In this document: positions 27,846 to 35,915 of the stretch, piece after piece | How the letters are laid out: the number at the start of each line of letters is the position of its first letter | Position numbering within the stretch: the first letter of the stretch is position 1 | Origin: a virus | Strand: one strand, 5' to 3' | Virus record (IMG/VR): IMGVR_UViG_3300028388_002359 | Location: 1-35,915 of that record | DNA: 35,915 nucleotides | Position numbers and translations under genes: made by a program | Notes under the pieces: model-generated | The model's database searches: none | The model's input: the letters and a program-made list of their open reading frames with translations, nothing else | Told to the model about the DNA's origin: nothing

Positions 27846-30800
27846 TAAGCCTGTCCCCTCCTAACTTGTTTAGCCAGTTCTCGGGAAACCTTTTGAGCCA
27901 ACTCGGTTTCGTTCATTCCTGGGGCTGGATAGACATGAATTTGAGCTCCGCCTCCAGAAAGCATTGCAATCATTGCCCTGTCTCGTTTAGACAGCCCGTC
28001 TGAATCTAAAGGCTCAACACGCTCTGGTCGACCAGCCTCTGCCAGCATGGCCAGAGTTCCCCCCGAGCTGGGATAAACAACTCCACCCATAGCCAGCCTA
28101 GGAATATTTGGTGTATTGACGGTGACACCCTTACCTGCTAGCCAATCAGGAAGTGGCAGCGACCCAATTTTGTCTGGAATTCTTAGTTCAAAGCTAAGAT
28201 TATTCCAACGATCAATAACCCAGTTTATAGCCGTCTTAAAGCTGTCTTTTAGCCAGTTCCACAGGTTTCTACCTGCTTCTGCTAGTTTTCCAGGCAACGC
28301 TTTAACATCAGCGACAAGATCATCAAATCTTCTTTTTTGCTCTGCCCAGTATTCGTCCCAAACTTCTTTGAAGCCGTTCCATAGCTTTGCACCCGCTTCT
28401 TTAATCTTTCCTGGCAGGGCTTTTATCCCTGTAACCATCTCGTCCCAGCGCCTCTGCTGTTCTGCCCAGTATTCGTTCCATAGGTCCCCGATCCAGCTAA
28501 AGAAGTTGGCTCCAGCCTCAGCGACTTTCATAACTAAGTCTCTTGTCGCTTCCTGAGTTCTTTCGTTTAGGCCGCTCCACCATTCCTGGATTCTTCGCCC
28601 AGCTTCTTGCATTCCTTCCCAAATACCTGTACCAAGTTCTTTGAAGAATCCTATAATTTCATCTTTAAACTGGAAAAAGATAGTTACAAGAGTTGCAATA
28701 ATTAAAATAACTAAGCCTGGAATTCCACCGAGAACCACCCCAATACCCCTAAGAAGAAATCCTCCAATTCTCAGAAGAATCTTTCCGAGGTTGCTCGCGA
28801 AAAACTTTCCAATTAAGCCTGGTATAGATTTAAAGAAGCCTATAAACTTTGATCCAAATCCACGAATGAATTTGGGGATACTCTTGAAAAAGTTTCCTAT
28901 AGTGCTAAAAACAAATTTAATACCAGAGGCAATTCCCCTCTTCGAGAAGACCGTCCCCACTGCTTTACCCCAGCGAAGAAAGCCAGCTCCACCAGGAAGA
29001 ATTCTAATAAACCCAGCAAAAGCCTTTCCTAAAAATTTAAGAACTCGGAAAGCAGAGCCAATGGCAAGACCAATAGCAAGGAGCTCTAAAAATCCCTTAC
29101 CAATTAGCCCAACAAGATCGAGAAGTTCGGTGAAGTTAAGTGCGGAGTCGCGGAAAAAGTCATCTAAGAAATCTTGATTGTTGGCAGTAAATTCATCAAA
29201 GCCTTCGGTGACATCCTTCAAGTATCCAAGAAGAATGGCTGCTCCTCCACCTGTATTAATTGACTCTCCAAGATTGCCAAATGTGCTAAAAAGATTGTCT
29301 AGAATCTCTTTGAAGTCGCGGAAAGTTTCGAGATTTTGTTCAAATGACTCACGCAGTCCGTCGGTGTCTTCGGAAAGATTTTTTACAAACTCCCCCGAAG
29401 AACTAGCCGCCCACTCGCCAAAGGCGGTAATGACTGGTTCCGCTGCCTCCAAAATAAGGAGCAGAGCTTCATAAAGATTTCCACCAGCAACGCCAAGATT
29501 TCTTAGGAGCTCATCGTTGGTAGTCCACACAGACTCCAAACGACGAATGTTTTCGCCTTCAGTAGCCACCTCGGCAAACCCAACTGCTATTTCGCCAATA
29601 ACTCCGCCAGTCCCGCGAAGGAGGGGCTGAAGAGCGGGGAAAAGATCTTCAACAAGTTTTCCTAAAGCAACCTCTAAGGCAGGGAAAAGATCCTGACCAG
29701 CAGCTCTTCGAAGATTGTAGAACTCGTCACTAAGGCTTCTTAGATACTGAGCAAACGCTAGCTGCTCGGGGGTGACCCTTACCTGGTTAACAGCACTAGC
29801 GGCAGATCGTCTAGCATCTTCTACGGCACGCTCGGCGTCCCTGACCTGCTCACGGGCCAGGGCAATCCTTCTCTGAAGCTCTCTTTCGACCCGTCCGCCA
29901 GCAGCAGCGTCAGCAGCCGCCTGGTTTGCTTCCTCCTGAGCCCTAGCTGCGTCTCTGATTGCAATAGCTGCATCTATAGCAGCGTCTTTTTCTGCTTGAA
30001 TTGCATCAGCAATTCTTTCCTTGGCGGTTACAACCTCTTCCGAGCCCTCCACACCAGCAGCGGTAGCAGCAGCCTCTTCTTTGCGAAGATCAGAGTTGTT
30101 ATCAATGGCCTTACGCAAATTAAGTTCTGCTTGAGCAAAGGCCAGCTCGGCTTCTTGGCGGGCTCTGGAGTCTGGTGGGAGATCCTGGACTGCTTGCAAA
30201 GAGTCGCGAGCTTTTTCAAACTCTAGCCGAGCACGCTTCTCGCCAATAGCTGCGCCTTCAAGAGCAAAGCGAAGTTGCTGTAGCTTTTCCCTAGCCCTAT
30301 CGCGTGCGTCATTTAGATCTTCTTGAGCCTCTAGAACCTCTAGCTGAGCATCGTTGTAGTCTCTTTGTGCCCGCTCAGAGTCTCTAATCGCAGCAGCAGC
30401 CCTATCGGCAGCGTCTGCTGCTTGCTGACGAGCAGCAGCAAGCTCGGCTGGGGCCTCTTCCTCAATCAACCGCTTTAGATTAAGTCGAGCGTCTCGCAAC
30501 CTGCGAAGAGCGGCCTCCTCCTGGCGAGCGGCGTTGGCTGCTCCGTTGCTTGCCCCTCTGGCTTGGTTCATCGCCTCACCAAAACCCTTAAAAGCAACCC
30601 CTAAGGTTATACCAGCCTGTGCAACAGCACTTATGGCACCTAGAAGTCCTACACCTAGGGCTTTGGCGGCATTTCCTGCCGCTGCTACAAGTATTACCAG
30701 ACCGCTAACTAGGTTACCTATGATTCCAACGAGCGCAGCAATAGCTGGAACAACAATGTTGGAGGCTATGGCAAGTCTACGAAATTGCTGCCTGGCGGCC

Positions 30801-30994
30801 TCGATGCTAGAGACAAATCCAGGACTTAAAGCACTTCTGGCTCTACGACCAAACCCTCGACTAACTCCGTCACCGAAATCTCGTCCAGCTCTTTGACCCG
30901 CTTCGTTCAGACCAGAAGCAGCTCTTTCGACGTCGCGCTTGAAGGTGTTAGTGATTGCGCGAACGACAATCTTTGCTTCACCTACAACAGCCAC
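27845..30994 (-). CDS. Tape measure protein
   Basis: 1049 residues; at about 0.15 nm per residue this predicts a tail near 155 nm. A hydrophobic Gly/Ala-rich segment (about 78-135) is followed by a long Ala/Arg/Glu-rich coiled coil (about 155-410). A second hydrophobic, Lys/Phe/Gly-rich zone lies around 620-790, including VILIIATLVTIFF. Near the C-terminus, a 40-residue repeat is marked by EYWAEQQRRWDEM and EYWAEQKRRFDDL. No peptidase or lysozyme motif was seen. It lies directly after the frameshifted chaperone gene, the standard position. Start GTG 30994, with a GGGGGTGA ribosome site. Confidence 0.93.
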   Translation of the reverse strand: MAVVGEAKIVVRAITNTFKRDVERAASGLNEAGQRAGRDFGDGVSRGFGRRARSALSPGFVSSIEAARQQFRRLAIASNIVVPAIAALVGIIGNLVSGLVILVAAAGNAAKALGVGLLGAISAVAQAGITLGVAFKGFGEAMNQARGASNGAANAARQEEAALRRLRDARLNLKRLIEEEAPAELAAARQQAADAADRAAAAIRDSERAQRDYNDAQLEVLEAQEDLNDARDRAREKLQQLRFALEGAAIGEKRARLEFEKARDSLQAVQDLPPDSRARQEAELAFAQAELNLRKAIDNNSDLRKEEAAATAAGVEGSEEVVTAKERIADAIQAEKDAAIDAAIAIRDAARAQEEANQAAADAAAGGRVERELQRRIALAREQVRDAERAVEDARRSAASAVNQVRVTPEQLAFAQYLRSLSDEFYNLRRAAGQDLFPALEVALGKLVEDLFPALQPLLRGTGGVIGEIAVGFAEVATEGENIRRLESVWTTNDELLRNLGVAGGNLYEALLLILEAAEPVITAFGEWAASSSGEFVKNLSEDTDGLRESFEQNLETFRDFKEILDNLFSTFGNLGESINTGGGAAILLGYLKDVTEGFDEFTANNQDFLDDFFRDSALNFTELLDLVGLIGKGFLELLAIGLAIGSAFRVLKFLGKAFAGFIRILPGGAGFLRWGKAVGTVFSKRGIASGIKFVFSTIGNFFKSIPKFIRGFGSKFIGFFKSIPGLIGKFFASNLGKILLRIGGFLLRGIGVVLGGIPGLVILIIATLVTIFFQFKDEIIGFFKELGTGIWEGMQEAGRRIQEWWSGLNERTQEATRDLVMKVAEAGANFFSWIGDLWNEYWAEQQRRWDEMVTGIKALPGKIKEAGAKLWNGFKEVWDEYWAEQKRRFDDLVADVKALPGKLAEAGRNLWNWLKDSFKTAINWVIDRWNNLSFELRIPDKIGSLPLPDWLAGKGVTVNTPNIPRLAMGGVVYPSSGGTLAMLAEAGRPERVEPLDSDGLSKRDRAMIAMLSGGGAQIHVYPAPGMNETELAQKVSRELAKQVRRGQA

Positions 30995-31011
30995 GTCAAA
31001 TCACCCCCTAC

Positions 31012-31479
31012 TTAGATTCCTGCTGGGGGGTCAAGTAATTGCCCAAATGGATTGGGATTGTCTGGGTCAAATTCTGTCGCTGGAACAAAAGGCTTTGTCG
31101 GTCCTTTGTCTGGTCTGTCTGGGTCGAACTCTTGGATGCCATCGTCGCCTACAAAACCTTCCGAAGGCATCACTGGATCGCCACTGGCTGTACTATAATT
31201 ATAGCTTTTACCCGAGTCACCGACTGGGTATTTGTACGTTGTTTCGTACATATCTTTGTACAGCCTGGAGCGCATTTTTGACTTCGCCTCGGAAGCCTCT
31301 GCCGACTCGCTCAACAAGTCATCTTCAAAGAAGTAGTGAACTATGTCGAGCATGTCTGCTGCGTCTAGATCGGGTAGACGAACACCACTGAGTAGAGCCT
31401 TGCCATTTACATATGGCCAAAGGTCTACTGCCCACTCTAGGAGCCCACGGGCTCCTCGGTAGGGCGGGCAGTGTACTCC
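31012..31479 (-). CDS. Tail assembly chaperone, C-terminal extension reached by -1 frameshift
   Basis: This frame has no stop between 31479 and 31012 and lies -1 to the upstream chaperone frame. Read through, it gives LLEWAVDLWPYVNGKALLSG, then LDAADMLDIVHYFFEDD, then a polar region ending at the TAA just before the tape-measure gene. The overlap available for slippage is 31440-31479. Actinophage G-T chaperones carry the same kind of DVxHYxxEED segment. An independent start at ATG 31353 is possible but would leave 83 bases unexplained, so I prefer the frameshift fusion. It binds the tape measure while the tail tube assembles. Confidence 0.8.
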   Translation of the reverse strand, partial: GVHCPPYRGARGLLEWAVDLWPYVNGKALLSGVRLPDLDAADMLDIVHYFFEDDLLSESAEASEAKSKMRSRLYKDMYETTYKYPVGDSGKSYNYSTASGDPVMPSEGFVGDDGIQEFDPDRPDKGPTKPFVPATEFDPDNPNPFGQLLDPPAGI

Positions 31480-31778
31480 TCAACTAACCATGCAGTGATC
31501 TCACCAAGAGTCTCAACAGTAACAATTCGCTCTGGGTCCTCGAGCAGGGCGCTAAAACGCTCGTAACTCTCTGGTTTTAGGGCTCTTCCAAAGAAATCTG
31601 TCATGGTTTGAGCAACAGAAGAGGGGTTGTCCTCGTCAGAGTTGGCCACGATATCTAGGAGAACCTTGCCCTGAAGGTTGGGGTAACACTCAAACTCTTC
31701 TCCGTGGAGTTTAAATGAAAGAGGCTCTACGTCCTCGGGGTTGTATTTTCCGCCAAAATCTTTAAAGCGGTTAGCCAT
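31437..31778 (-). CDS. Tail assembly chaperone (G-like, short form)
   Basis: 113 residues, ending at TAG 31437. The position immediately upstream of the tape-measure gene, the small size, the acidic helical content (LLDIVANSDEDNPSSVAQTM) and an out-of-frame continuation are the hallmarks of lambda gpG-type proteins. Most translation would stop here, and a minor fraction would shift -1 into the extension at 31012-31479. ATG 31778 with GGAA upstream. No canonical X-XXY-YYZ heptamer was found in the overlap. Confidence 0.82.
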   Translation of the reverse strand: MANRFKDFGGKYNPEDVEPLSFKLHGEEFECYPNLQGKVLLDIVANSDEDNPSSVAQTMTDFFGRALKPESYERFSALLEDPERIVTVETLGEITAWLVEEYTARPTEEPVGS

Positions 31779-31821
31779 CGTTAGTTCCTTACTGTAATTT
31801 GTCGGGGGGTTGTCACTATTT

Positions 31822-32211
31822 CTATAGTACTCGCTTCAGCTGATCTGACAGGTACCTATTGGGGCGGGTCCCTGGATGTCTAACCAGATGAGTGTGTACG
31901 ATTTGGCCCTTCGAATAGAAGCGCAAAACTGTTCTTTTTTGTGGGTAAATTAGGTGCGGTTTGGTGCCTTCGTGGTGCATTCTGGCGTACTTTAATTTTG
32001 ACCCCACCTCGATGTACTGGTATCTAGTATTTCTTTTGTGGCGCATATGGATAGAAGCTCTTAAATCTCCAGTTCTTACACCAACCTGACCTTTAGCAGC
32101 AGCCTCAATCATCTTGCCCTTGAAGGCCAAGTATCTTCCAACGGTTCCATTGGGGTTATTTAGAAGAGTGTCAAGCGGACCTTTATACCAGTCAATAAAA
32201 CCTCTAGCCAC
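31822..32211 (-). CDS. HK97 gp10-like head-tail/tail completion protein
   Basis: 129 residues. The pattern VRTGDLRASIHM, followed by EVGSKLKYARMHHEGTKPH, and the end with HPGTRPNRYLSDQL matches the HK97-gp10-like family of tail completion proteins. Basic overall. The ATG overlaps the previous stop by one base. Its location between connector and chaperone genes is as expected. Confidence 0.83.
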   Translation of the reverse strand: MARGFIDWYKGPLDTLLNNPNGTVGRYLAFKGKMIEAAAKGQVGVRTGDLRASIHMRHKRNTRYQYIEVGSKLKYARMHHEGTKPHLIYPQKRTVLRFYSKGQIVHTHLVRHPGTRPNRYLSDQLKRVL

Positions 32212-32720
32212 TACGGAACCGCCATGGTGATAGTAAGCCTTGTTGTTTGAAAGCCACCCTCGGGAGGATCGGAGTCAACGGTGGCAATAACACCAAGTCC
32301 GTAGGCACTGGTAGATCCAGCCCACGAATCAAACTCATTGACGCTTTCCATGAGCACCCAAGCGTCTAAAGCGCACACCTCAGCCGCTTTTTGAATGTCG
32401 TCGGCTGCAGGAGCCTGGCCATTTTGCTGGCTTACAGGCACGGCACGAGCAACCTGAATGCTTAGACTGGCACTGCGAGGATCGTTGCACCGACGTGGCT
32501 CAGTTGCTTCATCTCCAGGAGTACCGATATACATCTGGATAAAAGAGACACAGAGCTGCTCGCAGTCAACAACAGGAGCAGAAAGACTGTAATACCTTCT
32601 GGCTGGCAGAGGCATGTTGTAGCTGTTATATGCGTTAATTACGCGATTGAGCACGTCCTGCAGGAAATCTGCAAGGTTTCTTGCTTCGGCATTTACACCG
32701 CTAATGTCTTGTATTGGCAC
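32211..32720 (-). CDS. Head-tail connector or tail terminator candidate
   Basis: 169 residues. The core VVDCEQLCVSFIQMY, then EPRRCNDPRSASLSIQVARA, recalls a conserved actinophage protein found between the head-tail adaptor and the tail genes. The fold would suit a tail terminator, but I cannot separate this from a head-tail stopper by reading alone. ATG 32720; 19 bases after the adaptor gene. Confidence 0.6.
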   Translation of the reverse strand: MPIQDISGVNAEARNLADFLQDVLNRVINAYNSYNMPLPARRYYSLSAPVVDCEQLCVSFIQMYIGTPGDEATEPRRCNDPRSASLSIQVARAVPVSQQNGQAPAADDIQKAAEVCALDAWVLMESVNEFDSWAGSTSAYGLGVIATVDSDPPEGGFQTTRLTITMAVP

Positions 32721-32739
32721 GTCACTATCCTACTGTCTT

Positions 32740-33879
32740 TTATGCTATTGCAATCGGCTTGACACGATCTCCTAGCTGATAAATAACATTTCCTGTTGTC
32801 AAGTTAATTACTTCGTCCACCGCTGGGTTCGCCAGGCTTGGCCGAGAAGCATAGATGTCTACAGTTCCTGGGTCTCTGGGCCCCAGAACAGCAAGTAAGT
32901 CTGCGTAGCTAGCACTTAGGCGAAGAGTTCCCTCTACGTCGTCGTACTGCACTGCACTGGTGAGCGTTTGACTTGTAGAGTTGTCGTAGTTAGAAACAAC
33001 AGCATAGACAGACCAGTTCGGGTCATCCGAAAGGAAGTCTGCTCCAATCTCATTGGTGTAGTAAATCTGAGTTCCACCATCTTTATTGAAGTACAAATCC
33101 AAAGCGCTGAGCTCGAAAGCTGGCGACTTGCCAACAATCCTGCGGGCACGGGGGACATCTGGGCTGAAGACTCTGGAGCGGGCACGAGCTTTATCTGGGT
33201 TAACTACTCGAAGGAAGAGATCAATCGCGTAGACACCAGTCTTGAGCTCGTCGATAAAGCTCTGGTTGTCTAAGACTGTGTAGCTAACTCCCTGCCTAGT
33301 GATGTTTGTCACACGCTGAGGGAGAGCACAAGTGTCGTCGTCTTCATAAAGCTTGACAAGCTCGGTGGCTAGAATCCGAGCTGCAGTTTTACCAGCCTGA
33401 GGCGGCGGAGAGCCATATGTGTAGGTAACTTCGATGTTTGCAGAAGTCCAGTTGGCATTGGAGGTCGCATAGATCGTAGAGTGGTCAGCAAGGTAATAGG
33501 TGGTTGGATCAATGATGTTTCCGTCGCCGTCTCGTAGCGTGTGGACTTCTACAACCTTTCTCCCACGCAAGCGAACCCTGCGGTAGGAAGATGTTCCGTC
33601 ACCCAAAAAGTCGTGGTGAGAGTATCTGGCGTCCCCACCTAAAGGAACATTCTCCACCTGACCGTCGATAAGAACAGGTTGATACTGGAGTCTTGATCCG
33701 TTAGCCCTGAGATAGGGGTCGTAAGCAGAAACATATCGTTCTGTAATTGTCGTGGTTCCCGAGAACTTACGACCAGACATGCCCCAGAGGATAAAAGAAG
33801 CGTTCTTTACCGCCTCATAGGCGTAATCTGATTCCGCGTATTCACCGAGTTCTTCGGTGTCTACCCACAGATTACTCAT
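32740..33879 (-). CDS. Head-tail adaptor protein with long C-terminal extension
   Basis: 379 residues. The first about 200 residues look like the actinophage head-to-tail adaptor: AVKNASFILWGMSGRKFSG, then RLRGRKVVEVHTLRDGDG and VTYTYGSPPP followed by a helical ARILATELVKLYEDDD. Usual adaptors are about 150-220 residues, so roughly 160 residues are added here, with beta-rich sequence including QLGDRVKP at the end. The adaptor docks on the portal. ATG 33879 with AGGAG upstream. It begins directly after a strong hairpin. Confidence 0.75.
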   Translation of the reverse strand: MSNLWVDTEELGEYAESDYAYEAVKNASFILWGMSGRKFSGTTTITERYVSAYDPYLRANGSRLQYQPVLIDGQVENVPLGGDARYSHHDFLGDGTSSYRRVRLRGRKVVEVHTLRDGDGNIIDPTTYYLADHSTIYATSNANWTSANIEVTYTYGSPPPQAGKTAARILATELVKLYEDDDTCALPQRVTNITRQGVSYTVLDNQSFIDELKTGVYAIDLFLRVVNPDKARARSRVFSPDVPRARRIVGKSPAFELSALDLYFNKDGGTQIYYTNEIGADFLSDDPNWSVYAVVSNYDNSTSQTLTSAVQYDDVEGTLRLSASYADLLAVLGPRDPGTVDIYASRPSLANPAVDEVINLTTGNVIYQLGDRVKPIAIA

Positions 33880-33902
33880 TATTTCTCCTCTTAGATAGAT
33901 TA

Positions 33903-33951
33903 AGGCGGGCAGCTGCCGCGTATATCAACACCAACGGCTCGCTGCCCGCCT
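33903..33951 (-). terminator. Strong hairpin after the probable major tail protein gene
   Basis: AGGCGGGCAGC pairs perfectly with GCTGCCCGCCT (11 pairs), with a further GCCG/CGGC pairing inside. It lies eight bases after the stop of the 292-residue gene and before the ribosome site of the adaptor. No U tract follows. Likely a partial terminator or mRNA-stabilising hairpin that keeps capsid and tail-tube transcripts high. Confidence 0.75.
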
Positions 33952-33958
33952 CAATTAC

Positions 33959-34837
33959 TTAGGAAGTGGGGTCCTCAGACGATGCGATGATGAAGTCGAT
34001 CGGCAGGTCTGGGTTGTAGTCCTCGCCACCAGGTACGTTGTAGCTGGATGTCGAGCCCTGGCTCTCGAAGTCGTCGACTGCGAGGTAGCCACGCTGACGC
34101 ACAACCTCACCAGCAGGCGAGACAGGTGTCGACGCAACGTCGGCGTTTGTCTTCGCATAGCGGAAGGATGTGGTGCTCGGTGTAGCTGTGATGACGTGGG
34201 TACCGTTGAAGGTTGAGTCAACACCAGAAACCACAACAGTCTGTCCGACCTCAAAGCCGTGAGCGGTGCCTGTAGTCAGGGTAGCCACGTTCGAAGTAAG
34301 GCTCTTGTTGGAGACGGTGTTTGTGCTCTCGCCGAACCAGCGGTAGAAGCCCTTGAGTCCTTCAGGAGCCCAAGAACCGCGAGCGTAGCTGTAAGGACGC
34401 TCGGTAGCAACGGGGTACTCCCAGCGGTCGTCCAAACCAGTGGAGAACTGCACGTTACCGAGACCGTATCCCTCGAATGTGTTGGCGAGGAGGCCGTTCT
34501 CAATAACGCGGTCACCGCTCTGGCGGAGCTTAGCGTAGGGGAACACCCAGTAGAAGTAGGGCAGGTTGGCAGCACGCTTGCCGTCTTTAACAGCAAACGA
34601 CCAGACCTCGAGGGCAACACCGTTACCAGCGGGGTCATCGCCTACGCCAGGTGCGGCCCAACCAATGCTCTGGTTGTTCGGCGAAGCGAAAGATCCAAAG
34701 TTCTTACGGAGAAGCAGACCACCAGACATAAGAGCGGTAAGCTCGACGTCAGGCTCGCAAATATTGCCAGCGGCGTCCAGTCGGGTGACTCGGATCGCCA
34801 CACCTTGGACGCTAGCCGCATAGTCCTGTGTAGCCAT
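33959..34837 (-). CDS. Probable major tail (tube) protein with one HGF module
   Basis: 292 residues. The N-terminus (VQGVAIRVTRLDAAGNICEP) resembles actinophage major tail subunits with an RVTRLDAxG start, and WSFAVKDGKRAANLPYFYWV fits a tube-type beta barrel. Residues 182-227 carry one HGF module (ATLTTGTAHGFEVGQTVVVS), which looks inserted near the C-terminus. No other candidate for the tube protein exists between here and the tape measure, but the position next to the capsid gene, ahead of the adaptor, is unusual, so a head decoration protein is the alternative. AAGGAG precedes ATG 34837. Confidence 0.6.
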   Translation of the reverse strand: MATQDYAASVQGVAIRVTRLDAAGNICEPDVELTALMSGGLLLRKNFGSFASPNNQSIGWAAPGVGDDPAGNGVALEVWSFAVKDGKRAANLPYFYWVFPYAKLRQSGDRVIENGLLANTFEGYGLGNVQFSTGLDDRWEYPVATERPYSYARGSWAPEGLKGFYRWFGESTNTVSNKSLTSNVATLTTGTAHGFEVGQTVVVSGVDSTFNGTHVITATPSTTSFRYAKTNADVASTPVSPAGEVVRQRGYLAVDDFESQGSTSSYNVPGGEDYNPDLPIDFIIASSEDPTS

Positions 34838-34873
34838 TCCAGTGTGCTCCTTAAATTACTTGTTTTGGTTTGA

Positions 34874-35755
34874 TTAGTCGCTAGGAAGTGTCACTCGCAC
34901 TGTGTAGTGGATTGAGGGGTCGGAGTAAACGGCGGCAGGCCGATACGCCTTAATTCTCATATCATTAATTGTAACATCTGCGCCCTGGCCCAAGTTTTCG
35001 TTCACAATCTCAATCTTGCCGAGGTGAACGTCAACTTCGCTGGTTGCATAGATCCACTTGTTTGTCGCAGATGCGGTGGCACCTGTCGTCCCAATCGGCC
35101 CATTACCCGTGTAACCAGAGCCGATTACAACAGGAGTCCCGAGTCGAGTCATAACACTAGGAGTGTCTCCATTCTTAGACTTCTTGTAGATCAAGCGAGA
35201 TCCAAGAATGGAAGCAACATCTCGTGTTACATGGATAACCCCAGACTGTCCAGTCGGGGAACTTGCGATAGCCTGCTCGAGGTACATCAAAGCGTTCTCG
35301 GGCTTCATGGCTGTTCCTGAATTGAGAATTGAAGCTGTTGCAGCTTTGCTCAGGTAAAAGTTTCCTGTAGCGTCAGAGAGAGCTGCTTTGCCCTCCCAGT
35401 ACTCATATTCAAGAGCCTTCTGGGTAACAGATTTAAGTTCGCTAACAACGCGAGCAAAACGATCCTGTCCAGGGAGACTAAAGGTGGAAGCAAAGTCTTC
35501 CACGTCAATGTAGAACGGCTGATAGTCCAGGTAACGCTGGTCACTCTGGTTGTCGCTGATAAGACCGCCAGTAACGGTCGCGTCGTCTACAGTGAGAAGA
35601 CGAACAAACGAAGGCTGGGTGTCGAACTCCTGAGAGAAGTTACGAACCCAGCGCTCGTCTGATTCGTTGTGTTCAACAACACGGGCAACGCTCAGGATGC
35701 CGCAGGGAGCGGGAACTAGTTCTCCAGCGGGATAAACGCCTCTGAATTCTGCCAT
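34874..35755 (-). CDS. Major capsid protein (HK97-fold, actinophage type)
   Basis: 293 residues. The layout fits the actinophage HK97-fold capsid proteins: an N-terminal arm beginning with PAGELVPAPCGILSVARV, a central helix with VVSELKSVTQKALEYEYWEG (the E-x-E-[FY]-W helix), then the LYLEQAIASS region, the HVTRDVASIL helix and C-terminal strands DVHLGKIEIV. No cleaved delta domain is obvious. The ATG is preceded by a very strong ribosome site, AAGGAGATATAC, consistent with high expression. Confidence 0.78.
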   Translation of the reverse strand: MAEFRGVYPAGELVPAPCGILSVARVVEHNESDERWVRNFSQEFDTQPSFVRLLTVDDATVTGGLISDNQSDQRYLDYQPFYIDVEDFASTFSLPGQDRFARVVSELKSVTQKALEYEYWEGKAALSDATGNFYLSKAATASILNSGTAMKPENALMYLEQAIASSPTGQSGVIHVTRDVASILGSRLIYKKSKNGDTPSVMTRLGTPVVIGSGYTGNGPIGTTGATASATNKWIYATSEVDVHLGKIEIVNENLGQGADVTINDMRIKAYRPAAVYSDPSIHYTVRVTLPSD

Positions 35756-35760
35756 TTCCT

Positions 35761-35772
35761 GTATATCTCCTT
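35761..35772 (-). promoter_or_regulatory. Strong ribosome binding site of the capsid gene
   Basis: AAGGAGATATAC on the minus strand, identical over 12 bases to the well-known T7 gene 10 leader, five bases before the ATG (after AGGAA). Explains likely high capsid translation. Confidence 0.7.
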
Positions 35773-35816
35773 GCTTATCCTGAACGTCGCCTCGTGTTGT
35801 TTACTTACTCAGTTGA

Positions 35817-35915
35817 TTAGTACTCGATTGTCGCCGAGGCTACTCCACCGAGGGTGTCACGGAGGGCAGCAGCCGCACCGTTCACCTGGACGGTCGAGGT
35901 AACCTTGAGGCTCTC
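35817..35915 (-). CDS. C-terminal end of an unidentified gene upstream of the capsid gene
   Basis: An open frame runs from the window edge to TAA at 35817, giving the last 32 residues: LKVTSTVQVNGAAAALRD, then TLGGVASATIEY. Alternating strand-like sequence with Ala/Gly. By position it could be a capsid decoration or scaffold protein, but nothing proves that. The gap to the capsid ATG (35756-35816) holds only the ribosome site; nothing else was seen. Confidence 0.55.
   Translation of the reverse strand, partial: ESLKVTSTVQVNGAAAALRDTLGGVASATIEY

Noticed and set aside
28116-30896. Several plus-strand open frames within the tape-measure region
   Set aside because: They are antisense to a coherent coiled-coil protein and are rich in Pro/Ser/Leu by codon mirroring.

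Overview
The window is a gene-dense stretch of a tailed double-stranded DNA phage with siphovirus-type tail genes. It has no gene-free gap longer than about 65 bases. Two WhiB-family proteins, a family otherwise restricted to Actinobacteria and their phages, point to an actinobacterial host. The collagen-like GPT fibre proteins and the viral halogenase recall aquatic phages, so a freshwater or marine actinophage known from a metagenome is my best guess (inference). No terminase, portal, protease/scaffold, integrase, lysis gene or tRNA is visible here, so this is only part of a genome.

Layout. Plus strand, 2-11619: a very large, probably 5'-truncated virion protein; a collagen-like fibre; a subtilisin-family protease; a second, larger collagen-like fibre ending in a cupredoxin-like domain; then a SAM methyltransferase, an FAD-dependent halogenase and a family-2 glycosyltransferase with a TPR-like tail. 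Minus strand, read from 35915 down to 11606: the end of an unidentified gene, major capsid protein, probable major tail protein, strong hairpin, head-tail adaptor, connector/terminator candidate, HK97-gp10-like protein, tail assembly chaperone with a -1 frameshift, 1049-residue tape measure, distal tail protein with seven tandem modules, tail hub protein, and a tail spike with decapeptide repeats and an S74 chaperone. Two small unknown genes follow. Next comes a replication/recombination block: family A DNA polymerase, RuvC-like resolvase, SNF2-type helicase, Cas4-like nuclease, Sak4-like ATPase and an ssDNA-binding-like protein with a frameshift. The strand ends with a possible GT-B protein, small unknown genes and two WhiB proteins. 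The two strands converge, with a 14-base overlap, at 11606-11619.

How it fits together. The minus strand builds head and tail and replicates DNA, with many stop/start overlaps (ATGA, TAATG, GTGA) that imply translational coupling. The plus strand looks like a host-contact and virion-decoration block: fibres rich in Gly-Pro-Thr sit directly beside a protease and three modifying enzymes. The most distinctive observations are: (1) an about 50-residue 'HGF..G..V' module spread over four virion proteins in at least 14 copies; (2) the fibre-protease-fibre-methyltransferase-halogenase-glycosyltransferase cassette; (3) a cupredoxin-like tip on a collagen fibre; (4) a WhiB fused to a zinc ribbon; (5) two frameshifted genes, one expected (tail chaperone, -1) and one unexpected (ssDNA-binding-like protein, +1).
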